DNA of 64,000 nucleotides from the NCBI RefSeq assembly GCF_030247195.1, contig NC_080671.1, forward strand, positions 413,612,044 through 413,676,043. Reading direction: 5' to 3'. The stretch's first letter is position 1. Every line of letters starts with the position of its first letter. The DNA comes from Topomyia yanbarensis (taxonomy: Eukaryota > Arthropoda > Insecta > Diptera > Culicidae). The notes under the pieces were generated by a model. It did not search any database. It was not told where the DNA came from and saw only the letters and a program-made list of their open reading frames with translations. Made by a program: the position numbers and the translations under genes. Positions 46,500 through 56,440 of this stretch are shown piece after piece.

Positions 46500-46765
46500 A
46501 TTTATGCAGTTAATCAACGGAGGCTGCCAAAAAGTTCGAATAAAAGCATGCGACTAGTGTACTTTGCACGTTCTATATTTTATCAATACTAGAGAGGATC
46601 GATAAAATAATTCAAAGTGTAATAGCAACATGCAATTGTGGCAACACTGGCCATGAGATGGTGGGGGAACACGCACATTCGTTTAAGTTATGATGGTATT
46701 AGCAGCAGGAAGGAATGGAAAATTTAAATTCTCTTTCTTTCGTTCCACACATCGTATTTCTTATA
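46500..46765 (+). repeat. Direct duplication, right copy
   Basis: The counterpart of 45357-45645. It ends in CGTATTTCT and joins directly to the truncated H3 fragment at 46775. Confidence 0.85.
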
Positions 46766-46774
46766 TAGACGCTG

Positions 46775-46932
46775 GAACGATAGCCTACAGATTAGTTGCC
46801 CTTTAGTTGGGGCGAAATTCTTGCAGGGCGACAGTTCCGATGAGTCACCAGTAGCTGGGGCACTTTTTCGGACCGTCGTCATTGCCAACTGCTTTACTTC
46901 GGTGGCCTGGCTGCTTGCTAGTACTTGAACGT
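46775..46932 (-). pseudogene. Histone H3 fragment, partial copy b
   Basis: The minus strand reads KQLAMTTVRKSAPATGD, the clearest H3 tail match in the window, then continues as in the full pseudogene to RLSFQRL, where it is cut by the junction with the duplicated upstream fragment. It shares with the other copies the loss of the AlaProArg that should sit between GGK and KQLA. Confidence 0.88.
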
Positions 46933-47050
46933 TGCTCTTTAGTTAGGGCGAAATACTGGCATGGCGACAGTTCCTGTAGCTGGGGCACTTTTTCGGCCTT
47001 CGTCATTGCCAACTGCTTTCCTCCGGTGGACTGGCTGCTTGCTAGTACTT
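46933..47050 (-). pseudogene. Histone H3 N-terminal fragment, partial copy c
   Basis: The minus strand reads QSTGGKQLAMTKA, matching the H3 tail with the same AlaProArg deletion. A one-base loss then shifts the RKSAPATG part into another frame. It is cut after about 35 codons and fused to copy b. It lies directly downstream of a well-preserved TATA box. Confidence 0.85.
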
Positions 47051-47087
47051 GAACGAATACGAATGATGAGAAAAACCGACCGACAGA

Positions 47088-47097
47088 TATTTATATA
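47088..47097 (-). promoter_or_regulatory. TATA box upstream of H3 copy c
   Basis: TATATAAATA on the minus strand, followed by TCTGTCGGTCGGTTTTTCTC and the shared H3 leader. A GAGAAAGCGATAGTAG stretch lies upstream at about 47110-47130. Confidence 0.7.
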
Positions 47098-47180
47098 ATC
47101 GCGCTAATATGCACTACTATCGCTTTCTCGCTCGTTCTCGTGCCGTGCATGAGCCTTTCCTTTCCGTTTGGCTTATAATG

Positions 47181-47576
47181 GCCTAACCAAAGGAATATGC
47201 CGTATTTCCCCTACCAACTGCTCTCGTCAAGCAACCCAATGCGAATAATCATAAAACAAACATGTAGTGGACCAACATATAAACTTTTCATTATTTTATT
47301 GTTCAATTTTCACTTTTCCAAGTCGTTTTCGAAAGATTTTTCAAAACACAATTTTTTGTTATTAGTGCATGTTATACATACTTCAAATTTTAATACAGCA
47401 TAGAGGAACATATTTTCAACAAATTGGCCTAAAAATCAAATCATTCTGTTAAGTATGATAAAAGTTATTAACGTTCAAAATCTGACGCGGCGCCGCAGCC
47501 GATATTTTGAAACGGGGCCCCTATATTGAAAGCTTAAATGTATTCTACATTAAAAATAACCCCAGTTAGCTCAGCC
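47181..47576. other. Unassigned AT-rich DNA
   Basis: No gene or repeat recognised. A short GC-rich patch GACGCGGCGCCGCAGCC lies near 47484. Confidence 0.5.
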
Positions 47577-47960
47577 CTGTAACCACTCCTGGTCCTACCA
47601 GAAGTGTTTGCTCCAACCATGCATTGCTGACTCAGACATCACTTCGTTGAAAGTTTATTAACTTTTGCTACCAAAGCCGGGTTAACTTGGAGTCTTCAAA
47701 AAAATTATAGACAATTAAATTATCTTCCATATTTTCACTTGCAGTTGTATTCTGATGCCTACAATGCCGCCTAGTGGTGAAAATGCGAGCTAGTGGGTTT
47801 TCTTCATGTTGATTGTCGAATAATCCCATACAAGCTTCAGGAATTTTGGTACGGTAGCTAGACTTGTCCGTTTTTCTTCAAATTTGTAGCAAACACTCTT
47901 GGTGAGACTAGGAATCGACATACATCCGGTGTATGAGTGCGATTGGCTAACTGTGTGGCT
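47577..47960. repeat. Diverged copy of the 58-59 kb palindrome arm
   Basis: GACTCAGACATCACTTCGTT, AAAGCCGG, GACAATTAAAT, CGCCTAG.GG and GACTAGGAATCGAC occur in the order of the right arm of the palindrome at 58017-59189. Only one arm is present, without the inverted partner. Confidence 0.8.
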
Positions 47961-48067
47961 ATTTGCATTTTCGAGTGGGTTCTCGAAGGTTCACGCGAAA
48001 CGTGCGTCTGCTTTTTAATTTTGAATCTATGGTTCAGACGATAGAAGAAAGTGAGTTCCCCCAGGTT

Positions 48068-48296
48068 CAGTGGCGGACCCAGGGGGAGACATCGGGTCTG
48101 GACCCCTTCCCAAAATTTTTAAATTAGTTTCTTATTTAAACTTGTTCTAAACTCTAAATCACACCAAACCAGATGCGACCACCAAAACTGATTTTAATTA
48201 ATTGGGGTTACTACATATTCAGTATTGTGCAATGAACATTTCAAAGTCGAAATTTCGGAGCCTCCTCCCCCAAATTTTTCACTGGATGCGCCTCTG
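48068..48296. mobile_element. 229-bp MITE with CAGWGGCG ends
   Basis: The left end CAGTGGCGGACCCAG and the inverse of the right end CAGAGGCGCATCCAG form about 15-bp imperfect inverted repeats, followed inside by C/G-rich and AAAATTTTT blocks on both sides. No clear target duplication. A related fragment lies at 37959-38060. Confidence 0.65.
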
Positions 48297-48379
48297 TTCA
48301 TGTCGCCAGTGTTCCAGATATATGTTAGCCTGAAACATGTTGTCTAGTGTTGAGGAGCTATTTTTTAAGATTGGTCCAA

Positions 48380-49100
48380 ATGAAGACCTTCCGGAAATGG
48401 CCGATTCAAGTTCGCGTGGGAACGCGTGTTTCAATAATCTCACTTGCAACAGACCGCGTTTATAAATTTGTGGGTGTTAAAAAATTCACTTAATCACAGG
48501 TGCGTTTGTATGTTTGCGAAATCACAGGCGTCAGTTTGCGTGAATGATTGCAATTTCATACTCGCGTTTGTGATCAGGGATGTATTGTCGCCAAGAGCTC
48601 GAGCGATTGTATAGTAACGTGTTTTGATCACAAGGGTGTGTGTTTCGCGTGTATAAGCATGTGACTTCTTGCTTATTCGTATGGTATGATTTGAATCTGG
48701 AGTGAGTATCGCCGTATAACTAGAGCATCCGATCATGGCGCCAGGGGAACTTATAATGTATGAGTTTGTTGTTTTTTGTTTTTTTTTTTGAGACGAAGAT
48801 TGAGGGCTGCTAGAACCAAGGGTAGGGAATTCTGCACGTGACATAATGGCGTGGGAACGGGTAGTACCATAATCGCGCGTGATACCGCATTTATATTCTG
48901 TTTGTAGTTGAAGAAGAAATACGATTGTCGCTGGTTGGATTTTCCAGGTTCCAACTGTAACGCCAATATATTTATAAGTGCTACCACATTGACTTAATCG
49001 CCGGGACGTTTATGTCATTGCGAGATCGCGTTTGCGAGCGAGTTTGTGTTACCGCGAAAAGCTCGAGCATTTGCATATTGTTGTGTGCGCTCTTTTCACC
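48380..49100 (+). repeat. Dispersed repeat family C, copy 2
   Basis: Carries diverged GCGTTTATAAATTT, AAATTCACTTAATCACAGG, GAGCTCGAGCG and TTTGCGA blocks, related to 44200-44320 and 52300-52880. Internal periodicity suggests tandem units of a few hundred bases. Non-coding. Confidence 0.5.
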
Positions 49101-49147
49101 GCATTGGAGTTTACTTTCATTTTCATTTATTTAGTTCAACATAAATT

Positions 49148-50170
49148 TCATGATAACACTGAATCAACAATTTGCCTCCACAATACTCGATTTGTAGTTG
49201 CAGCTCTCCAACGTCGGTTACGCCCAACACTCGCCAAATCACGTTCCACCTGGTCCGCCCATCATGCTCTCTGCGCTCCTCGCCTTCTTGTACCAACCGG
49301 ATCATTAGTGAACACCATATTTGCAGGATTGTTGTCCGGCATTCTTGCAACATGCCCTGCCCGCCGTATCCTTCCAACTTTGGCCACCTTTTGGATACTA
49401 GGTTCGCCATAGAGTGCAGCGAGCTCGTGGTTCATCCTTCTCCGCCAAACACCGTTCTCCTGCACACCGCCGAAGATCATCCTTAGCACCCGTCCCTCGA
49501 AAACTCCTAGCGCTTGCAGGTCCTCCTCGAGCATGGTCCAAGTCTCGTGTCCGTTGAGAATCACCGGTCTTATAAGCGTTTTGTACATGGTGCATTTGGT
49601 GCGGGGGTGAATCTTCTGGAGCCCATAGTAGGCCCGACTTCCACTGATGATGCGTCTTCGGATTTCACGGCTCACGTTATTGTCAGTCATTAATAAGGAT
49701 CCTAGGTAGACAAAATCCTCCACTACCTCGATGGTATCCCCATCGATCGTAACGCTGTTACCTAGCCGGATCCTGTCGTTTTCGGTTCCGCCTACCAGCA
49801 TATATTTTGTTTTGGACGCATTTACCTCCAGTACGACCTTCGCTGCTTTGCGTTTCAGGCGGGTGTACAGGTCTGCCACCGTTCCAAATGTTCGGGCGAA
49901 AATGTCCATATCGTCAACAGAGCATACAAATTGGCCGGATTTCGTGAAAATCGTGCCCCTGCTGTTGAGCCCGGCTCGTCGCATCACACCTTCCAGAGCG
50001 ATGTTGAATAGTAGACACGAGAGTTCATCACCTTGTCTCAGTCCCTGTCAAAATTCGAATGGACTGGAAAGTTCACCCGAAATCCTTACGCTGTTTTGTA
50101 CACCGTCCATCGTTGCCTATATCAGTTGAGTCAGCCTTCCGGAAAAGCTGCTTTCGTCCATGATTTTACA
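49148..50170 (-). pseudogene. Non-LTR retrotransposon RT, C-terminal half (5' truncated)
   Basis: Minus-strand reading. From the right: a connecting segment near 50100, then LRQGDELSCLLFNIALEGV (about 50040-49990), the usual PQG-type block. The active-site Asp pair follows in VDDMDIFART (49915), where YADD is usual, then LEVNASKTKYM, VEDFVYLGSLL and REIRRRIISGSRAYYGL. The C-terminal tail (TKCTMYKTLIRPVILNGHETW, EDLQALGVFEGRVLRMIFGG, GHVARMPDN) ends at TGA 49148-49150, followed by an A-rich tail with AAATGAAAATG units. An internal stop sits near 49260. This tail type is common in insect LINE ORF2s; the clade is uncertain (RTE- or Loa/R1-like). Confidence 0.85.
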
Positions 50171-50480
50171 TATGGCATTTACATATCACGTACAAAAAAA
50201 ATGTTTCAAAAATCGTGAATAAAGTGCCATGAATTCTGGAACAATCACGTTTTTACGTTACGGAAACAGGACCATCAACAAAAATCTTGTATTTCATAAT
50301 TATGTTCAGTTTTTCTTCAGTAACGCCCGCGTAATGCTTTTATTGGTGAAATGTTTTGTGAACTTCAGTCGCGGTTTCTGCCCTATCACTACCAAATCGA
50401 TTTTCTGTACTTCAACTAGTTCACAACTTTATGAACATTATTCATAAAATCAAAGGTTGACTCATGATGTTATTCATATA
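50171..50480. other. Spacer before the TCATGA array
   Basis: No gene. AATCGTG and CATGAA phrases are already present, so it may be a decayed edge of the array. Confidence 0.4.
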
Positions 50481-50925
50481 TTTAAAAACATTAGTACACA
50501 AAATCAAAAAAATATTTTCTCGTGAACTAATTCACAAAACTTAGAATTTGATTCATGAATTAGTCACGAACAGATATCCATGCTCGTGTAGTAGTTTACA
50601 AAATCATGAAATATTATTCATGAACTCGTAAACTGGTTCATGATTCCTAGTACAATAGTCACGACCATGGTTGCCCGTGAAATAAATCACAAAATTATAT
50701 TATTCATATATACGTGAACTAGTTAATAAATCCTAGTATAATAGCCACGACGTGCTAGTGAAACAGTTCATAAAAGCATCAAATATTATTCATGTATTCG
50801 TTATGATTTATGATTCCTAGTACAGCAGTCACGTTTAAACATTCGTGCTCGTCAAATAGTTCATAAAATCATGAACTATTATTTATGGATACGTGAACTA
50901 ATTCCTGATTTGTGTGTGCTTGTAT
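50480..50925. repeat. TCATGA-rich tandem array, about 87-bp units
   Basis: TTCCTAGTACAATAGTCACG or a variant occurs at 50643, 50731 and 50817, preceded each time by an ATTATTCAT.....GTGAACT..TTCAT segment. The period is about 87 bp, with three clear units and one or two faded ones. Units contain overlapping TCATGA palindromes. Confidence 0.75.
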
Positions 50926-51289
50926 TGTGATTGTAATGTGTGCTTGTAATATTTAGAATATATTTCTTATTATTTTCAATTTCATGCAACATGGTAATGA
51001 AATTTTCACGCAAACTATTTCACAAAATTGGCAGTATTGTTCGTGGAATAACTTTCGATTTATGCATTTTTGCATGAAATGTCCAACTGCTAGTGACCAG
51101 TAATAAGTAGAAGTAGTAGATATGAGAAAACTATTAGGACCTCGCACATCGTTATTCATTTTATAAGATTCAGTGTGATGTCTGGGCAAAATACAAAAAC
51201 TGCGTTGAGCACCACAAATCGCGTCGTGATACATTTCACAGAATAAAACTGCTGATATCATGAACATGAGTCACATTACTTCACGTCAC

Positions 51290-51740
51290 AAATAAGAAAG
51301 CAAACTTTGAATAAAAAAATCACGATAACGTAAACAAACATTACGAAAATCATGACAATTATCCTGAAATCATGAGCATGAATCACACAACTCGTGACAA
51401 AAATGTCAAAAATCGTGACTAAAATCCTGAAATCATGAACTGGAACTCTACTCATGACTAAAATATGACGATAACGTAAATAGAAATTACGAAAATCATG
51501 ACAAAGTTGCTGAAATCATGAACAAAAATCACATTACGCGTGTTTAAATTGCCAAAATTGCGACTAAGATCCTGAAATCACTCATGACTAAAATTACGAT
51601 AACGTGAATGGAGATTCGCGAATAAGATCCCGACACCGTTATCATAAATCCCACCAGTTTGACAAAAAAATCCGATAGTAAACTCATGAATAAAATAGCA
51701 AGGTAACGTGATTAGAAATTGTAAAAGGATGGAAAAACGT
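51290..51740. repeat. Second TCATGA-rich array, about 130-147-bp units
   Basis: ACGATAACGTAAACAAACATTACG (and variants) begins near 51323, 51470, 51597 and, weakly, 51703. Between them, ATCCTGAAATCATGAAC occurs repeatedly. It is composition-related to the array at 50480 but has a different unit. Confidence 0.7.
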
Positions 51741-52135
51741 TTGTAAATCGTTGCCTAGCGCTGTCATGGAGTGGTTTAAATCAATTTTTATGGTTCGAAA
51801 ATAAAACTGTGGTTTCAAACTAACAATTTGGACTGATAAATTCTTTCGCATCTATCCACCTAAAACAGCAATTGGGATACCCCATTATACAAAAAAACAT
51901 GAAGAAAAACTGGATAAAATAAATAAAATACATACAAGAAAGGAAAAAAAATAAAATAATAAAGCTAACAGAATATCAGAAAAATTGGGAAATAAAAAAA
52001 ATTAAATAAAAAGAAATGAACGAATAACTATTTTCACAATTGTATACTGTGATAGTATTCAATAAAATGAAATAAAAAATTTAGGTAGTCCTTAAATTTA
52101 TAAACATGTATAAAATAAATAAAATGATTTTTTGG
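51741..52135. other. A-rich spacer
   Basis: Dominated by AATAAAATAAA-type sequence from about 51900; no gene. Confidence 0.6.
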
Positions 52136-52880
52136 GGCTGTCCTACTGGAGCTGTACAGCTGGATTCGTGGAAGGGCACCAGAAATCACTCATTACAATT
52201 GTAGACGAGACAGGAAATACACTAAAATACTGCTTAAGCCAAATTGCAGCGTGCCGCGATTCTGGTTGTAATATTGAGTCTACGGTTTAGCTGTGTGGGC
52301 ATAGGGACTTCACGATCGCGTGGGCATTAGGGTTTGTTTGTTCGCGCTTGAAACCGCGTTATGCCGTAGATTATAAGTGCAGTAGCGTACACTAAATCAT
52401 CGGGGCATTTTCGTGTTCTGGAAATTTTGGGCGTAGATGTGCGTGGATGATAGCCATTGCATGTTCGCCTTTGTTTATCATGGCGAGGGACGCGAGCGTT
52501 TGTATGTTAAAGTGTTCGATCGTGTGGGCTTTTGTAAGTCGCATGTGCTAGTGTATACGTATATTCACGTACATAAATTCGATTTCATAACCATGTGGTC
52601 ATTCGTATCACTAGAGTTCCCGGTCGTATCACTATGGAACGTGAAGTTTAGTGGAAATTAGCGTTGCAGTATGCTAGAATCGAGGATAGAGCGTCACGGA
52701 TGTGACCGATTCATAATCGAACGAACACGAGCGTTTGTAGGTTAATTTTTGAGACAGAATTTGTAAATTTCTAAGTGAAAAAATGTGCGCTTTCTCACCT
52801 GCTTTCATTACGTTTGCGAGAGCGCGGGCATAGCTGTGCGCGAAATAACGCGAAGGACTCAAGCGTTTGCATGTCGCGTA
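52136..52880 (+). repeat. Dispersed repeat family C, copy 3
   Basis: The most complete copy, with the left part parallel to 44060-44318 and the right part parallel to 48440-49080. Contains CACGATCGCGTGGGC, AAACCGCGTTATG, CGAGCGTTTGTATGTTA, and two ACTAG/ATCACTA.GG phrases near 52610 and 52630. Non-coding. Confidence 0.55.
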
Positions 52881-53340
52881 TTCAACTTTTTTTTAAAACT
52901 TGTTAAGGCCAGTTTTTTCGACGATCTGGTCCGCAATTGAGAAATTCTTCACAACTTTGTTCATTTTTGGGCATTACTATCGTGGTTTCATAGTTCCAAC
53001 TAATAGTTTAAGTGAGGGTTGGTGGAAAAAGTTCCGACCATAGAACATCTGTGCAAGCAATGAACAAAAGAAACGATATGATAGGCCTTATGATTTTGAT
53101 TGTTTTTCTTACAGGTAGAGAGCTTTTTGTTCTTCCCACTGCATGCCATCGCATCACTAGTCCACTATCGGTTGGATCAACAAGACTGATCATCTTCCTT
53201 AGCTGCAATCCGCCACCCGGAGCTCGCGCCCTTCTGGTATTTTGTCACTTTCAGGAGTTCTACAGAATTAATGATTTGGGAGTCCTAAAGTTTTAAAGCT
53301 TCCGGAGTCCTAGAGTCCCAAACCAGGGCTCATCGCCAAG
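52881..53340. other. Unassigned DNA
   Basis: Open frames of 94 (plus) and 66 (minus) codons overlap on opposite strands around 53010-53296 with no motif. The sequence is less AT-rich than its neighbours, but I cannot support a gene. Confidence 0.4.
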
Positions 53341-53567
53341 CCCAGTGGAAATTAATGTAATGAATTCTATGGATAAAATAATTGTATTTATTAAAATAAA
53401 TAAAAACTATAAAGCAGTTAGAACAAATGAAATAAATGAAACAAATATAATAAACAAAAATAATCAACCGAATACCCTGGACAACATAAATGAATTGAAA
53501 CGAATAAATGATATAAATAAAAATAAATAAAAATAATGAAGATGAAATAAAATAAGATAAATGACAA
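53341..53567. repeat. A-rich ATAAATGA low-complexity tract
   Basis: Repeats of AAATAAATG, AATAAACAAAA and similar. It resembles a LINE poly-A-type tail, but no LINE 3' end is recognisable beside it. The TTAA MITE inserted at its right edge. Confidence 0.7.
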
Positions 53568-53571
53568 TTAA

Positions 53572-54093
53572 CCCATTCATGCCCATGTGGTTTGTGGACA
53601 ACAACGTTTTTAAACAGCTATAACTTTTGATTGAGGCAAGATTTGCTCACAAAAACAAGTAAGGCTAATAAATGTGACTATTTGCTTTCATTTGAATATT
53701 AACAGTTACAAGGTTTAGCTCTAGAACTGAAGTTATTGCAATTGATCTGATTGAACTCCGATGGAGCAGTGCTGCCAGGGACCGTTTACGTTGACGACGG
53801 AAAATAAATTTTTCATATAACTTCGTTATGTTGCAATATTAGTGAAAACTGATACAACTTATCAATTTAGACTATTTTTGGCTACGTTTTCCACGCCGTT
53901 GGACTATTGTAAATATTCTAGGAAAAATATAGTGAGCATTGGAAGGTAAAAATTGAACAGCTTCTAGCACTGCAAGGAAAGCACCCACCTTTATCAAAAA
54001 AGGTTTTTTGAGTTTCCAAAGGTTTCCACCGTTTTAACGGAAAAATAGTTTTGGAACGCTACATGCACTAGAAAAAAGTTGGGCATGAAAGGG
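53572..54093. mobile_element. TTAA-flanked MITE, copy 2 (inverted relative to copy 1)
   Basis: A 522-bp element with TTAA at 53568-53571 and 54094-54097. It aligns over its whole length with the reverse complement of 7763-8285, including CAGCACTGC, AACTTCGTTATG and TCAACGTAAACGGTCCCTGGC-like blocks. Most differences are single bases. Non-coding. Confidence 0.88.
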
Positions 54094-54097
54094 TTAA

Positions 54098-54924
54098 AAA
54101 ATTGATAATCTTGATGTATTTAATAAAACGAATTCTTAGTTGTCATACTGTCCTAAAAATGACAATTTTAGCTATTTTGGGTCCCAACAAAAAAAATGTG
54201 AGAAAAAACACTCATTATTTTGCATAAAATTATTAATATTAACTAAAAATATTCGTAATAGTTATCAGATTTCCTCAATGAAGGCTCCATAATACTCCCA
54301 AAAAATAGAATTTTCCAACAATTTTTTTCATAAATTTTTTTTTCACTGTTGCTAATTTACAGGTCGGACTCGATTATCCAGGGATTTTAAAAAAAATCTC
54401 GCCCCGGATAACCGAATCACCCGGATAATCGAATCAAACTTGTTTGTGTTATTTAATGAATTTAAGCTTAATTCGCGAAGAAATTTGAAATAAAATAATC
54501 AGCATAAATTTTTCTTATTATGGTAAGTGTAAATCTACCTATTTTGGCCCTAGTCGATTTTTCTGTATTTCAAGGTGTTATTTGTATTTTCAGTTGATTT
54601 TCATTCATTATTTATATTGGTAACGAGTTAAAGGTATGTATTAGTTATAATCACGAATAAGCGAATTCTGGTGAAAAACTTGAAATTACCCAATTTCAAG
54701 CCAAATAGAATAGAAACAAACTAAGGATTTTTTTCGTGCCAAATGCGTTGATTTTATAAGGCGACCATATTAAGCAACCAAAAATTAAAGTAATTTCATC
54801 AAACAAATAATTAATTTTATTTGGTTTTTGACGTAAGTGCCAACATCCCATTTAAAAAAAATTGCTTCCGTCAAGATTTTTAATTTTCTCGTCTTTCAAC
54901 TGTTGATTCAACATATTTTATAAA
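54098..54924. other. AT-rich DNA with a pogo-like end sequence
   Basis: GGTCGGACTCGATTATCC at 54363 and CGGATAATCGAATC near 54431 resemble the ends of pogo/Tigger-type MITEs. I could not find a matching far end, so no element is called. The rest is unassigned. Confidence 0.35.
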
Positions 54925-55237
54925 GTTATGTTTATTAAATTACGTAACGTAACAGTTGCCTGAATTTTAGTCCCCCTCCCCAAGTAGCAAATTGGCACAA
55001 ATTTCTCTATCCCCCTCCCCTATTACGTAACTAATCCTCTGAAAAAAAATTCTTCAGTAAACCATGTTACGTTGCGTATTCCCCCTCCCCTATATGTCAC
55101 AGAATTGAAATTGTAATTTGTTTATTGAGGGCTTTAACCAGATGGTCATTCGATCGTGTCACAACATGTCTCAAACTACCGTACCATGACCCCCCGCCCC
55201 TCCCCCTAAAAGCGTTACGTAATGTATGAATGGTCTC
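54925..55237 (-). mobile_element. GGGACCATTCAT-type MITE, copy 2
   Basis: The right end (GCGTTACGTAAT.TATGAATGGTCTC) is the inverse of the left end of the intact copy at 62696. Interior CCCCCTCCCC blocks and ATTACGTAAC, TATGTCACA and GTCACAACATGTC phrases also match. The left end is degraded. No clear target duplication remains. Confidence 0.75.
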
Positions 55238-55239
55238 TC

Positions 55240-55677
55240 AAATGTTCGTTATCCGCTTTAATCGACGCAGAATTTCATAGGTAGTACGAAATCGGACAGA
55301 AAGTAAGCGTGCAACTGCGAGTGTAAAAGGAAAACTACTGGTGCAACTACTACTACAGGTACAAAATCTTGGATGAGCTTGGCGGAAACTGACAGCTTCA
55401 AATTCGGAAAACTTTTCTCGTCCATCGCAAAGCTAGGGATCTAGTAGAGCAAGTACTATATCTAGAGCTAAGGTATATCCCAAGATTAAGTTATTTGCAT
55501 GTGATAATTGGACCACACGCAAAAAACTTTTTGTCATAATACCACTGCCGGTCAGTGAATGTCAACTCTCACACAAGTGCTACTACCTTATTTAAGACTT
55601 TTTGGTGTTACCCACCGGGGAGAATAGATCGAAGTAGTAAGTAAAACGATTGCAATTATGTGAAAAAATCCCCCCAG
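55240..55677. other. Unassigned DNA
   Basis: No gene recognised. The right part may belong to a tRNA-derived SINE together with the next feature. Confidence 0.4.
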
Positions 55678-55760
55678 AGGCAGAATTTGAACCTACAACC
55701 CTTGGGACTTCGGCCCAATACACAATCCCTTAGGCAATCCCTATCGCATTGGCGACAGTT
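55678..55760 (-). repeat. tRNA-Phe-like sequence, probably SINE-derived
   Basis: On the minus strand, a perfect 5-bp anticodon stem TTGGG/CCCAA (55714-55718 with 55702-55706) encloses a 7-nt loop CCGAAGT, that is, anticodon GAA. It is followed by a T-arm with GGTTCAAATTC, a near-perfect pol III B box (55683-55693). The acceptor stem does not pair and the D-arm is poor, so it is not a functional tRNA gene but a tRNA pseudogene or the head of a tRNA-derived SINE. Confidence 0.55.
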
Positions 55761-56440
55761 ATCGTACCCCGCCTCTAAAGTGATATCACATACAACCGCT
55801 GGGTGTTCCTATTTTAATTTTTAGATAGCCCAAAAATAGGTAGAAAGCTAAAGTTTGGTGCTTTTTGGCCATTGTGCTGATTATTATAAACTTAACTGAA
55901 CATGGAGAAGTGTAAAAAAAACTAAATGCAGTATTAAATAATTAAAACTTTTTTCGGTATATTTTATTGAAACAAAACATTGTATATTCATTGAGACTGT
56001 GAAAAAATCAATATTTTCAAGTGACTTATGCGAATGATTCCGGTTGGAATTTTAATGAAAGGAAAGGCTTGAATTCCTTGTTTTTGCCAATATTTCCAAA
56101 ATCCGGTTGAGGCATTATCGTACGAAAAACTTTCTCTTGACCACTCTAGTATACAGCCGCTGCAATATCTACTCTAACAGCGATACGAATGTGGGTCCCA
56201 TTGATAAGGACAGGAATCCACTGTGAGAAATGTCATCGAAGATTCGGAGCAAGCTCCAGCAGGCTTAATGCGCCTTCGTCGTAAAACCCACAAGAACGGG
56301 CCCCACAACAGCAACATCGTCATACCAACGTGATGTGGAACCGACCCGCACCGGAGCTGTACTTGGTGATTGTCTTCACCAACACTTCTGCGACTGTATT
56401 GACCACCACTATAAACGAAAGCTGCAAATGTACAGCATTG
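55761..56440. other. Unassigned DNA
   Basis: No gene recognised. The right part (56100-56440) could be the 3' untranslated or RNase-like end of the minus-strand LINE next to it, but no motif can be read. Confidence 0.4.

Noticed and set aside
54363..54445. pogo/Tigger-type MITE
   Set aside because: Only one end-like sequence (GGTCGGACTCGATTATCC) is present; no inverted partner or TA-bounded unit was found.
55678..55760. Functional tRNA-Phe gene
   Set aside because: The acceptor stem does not pair and the D-arm is poor, although the anticodon arm and B box are good.
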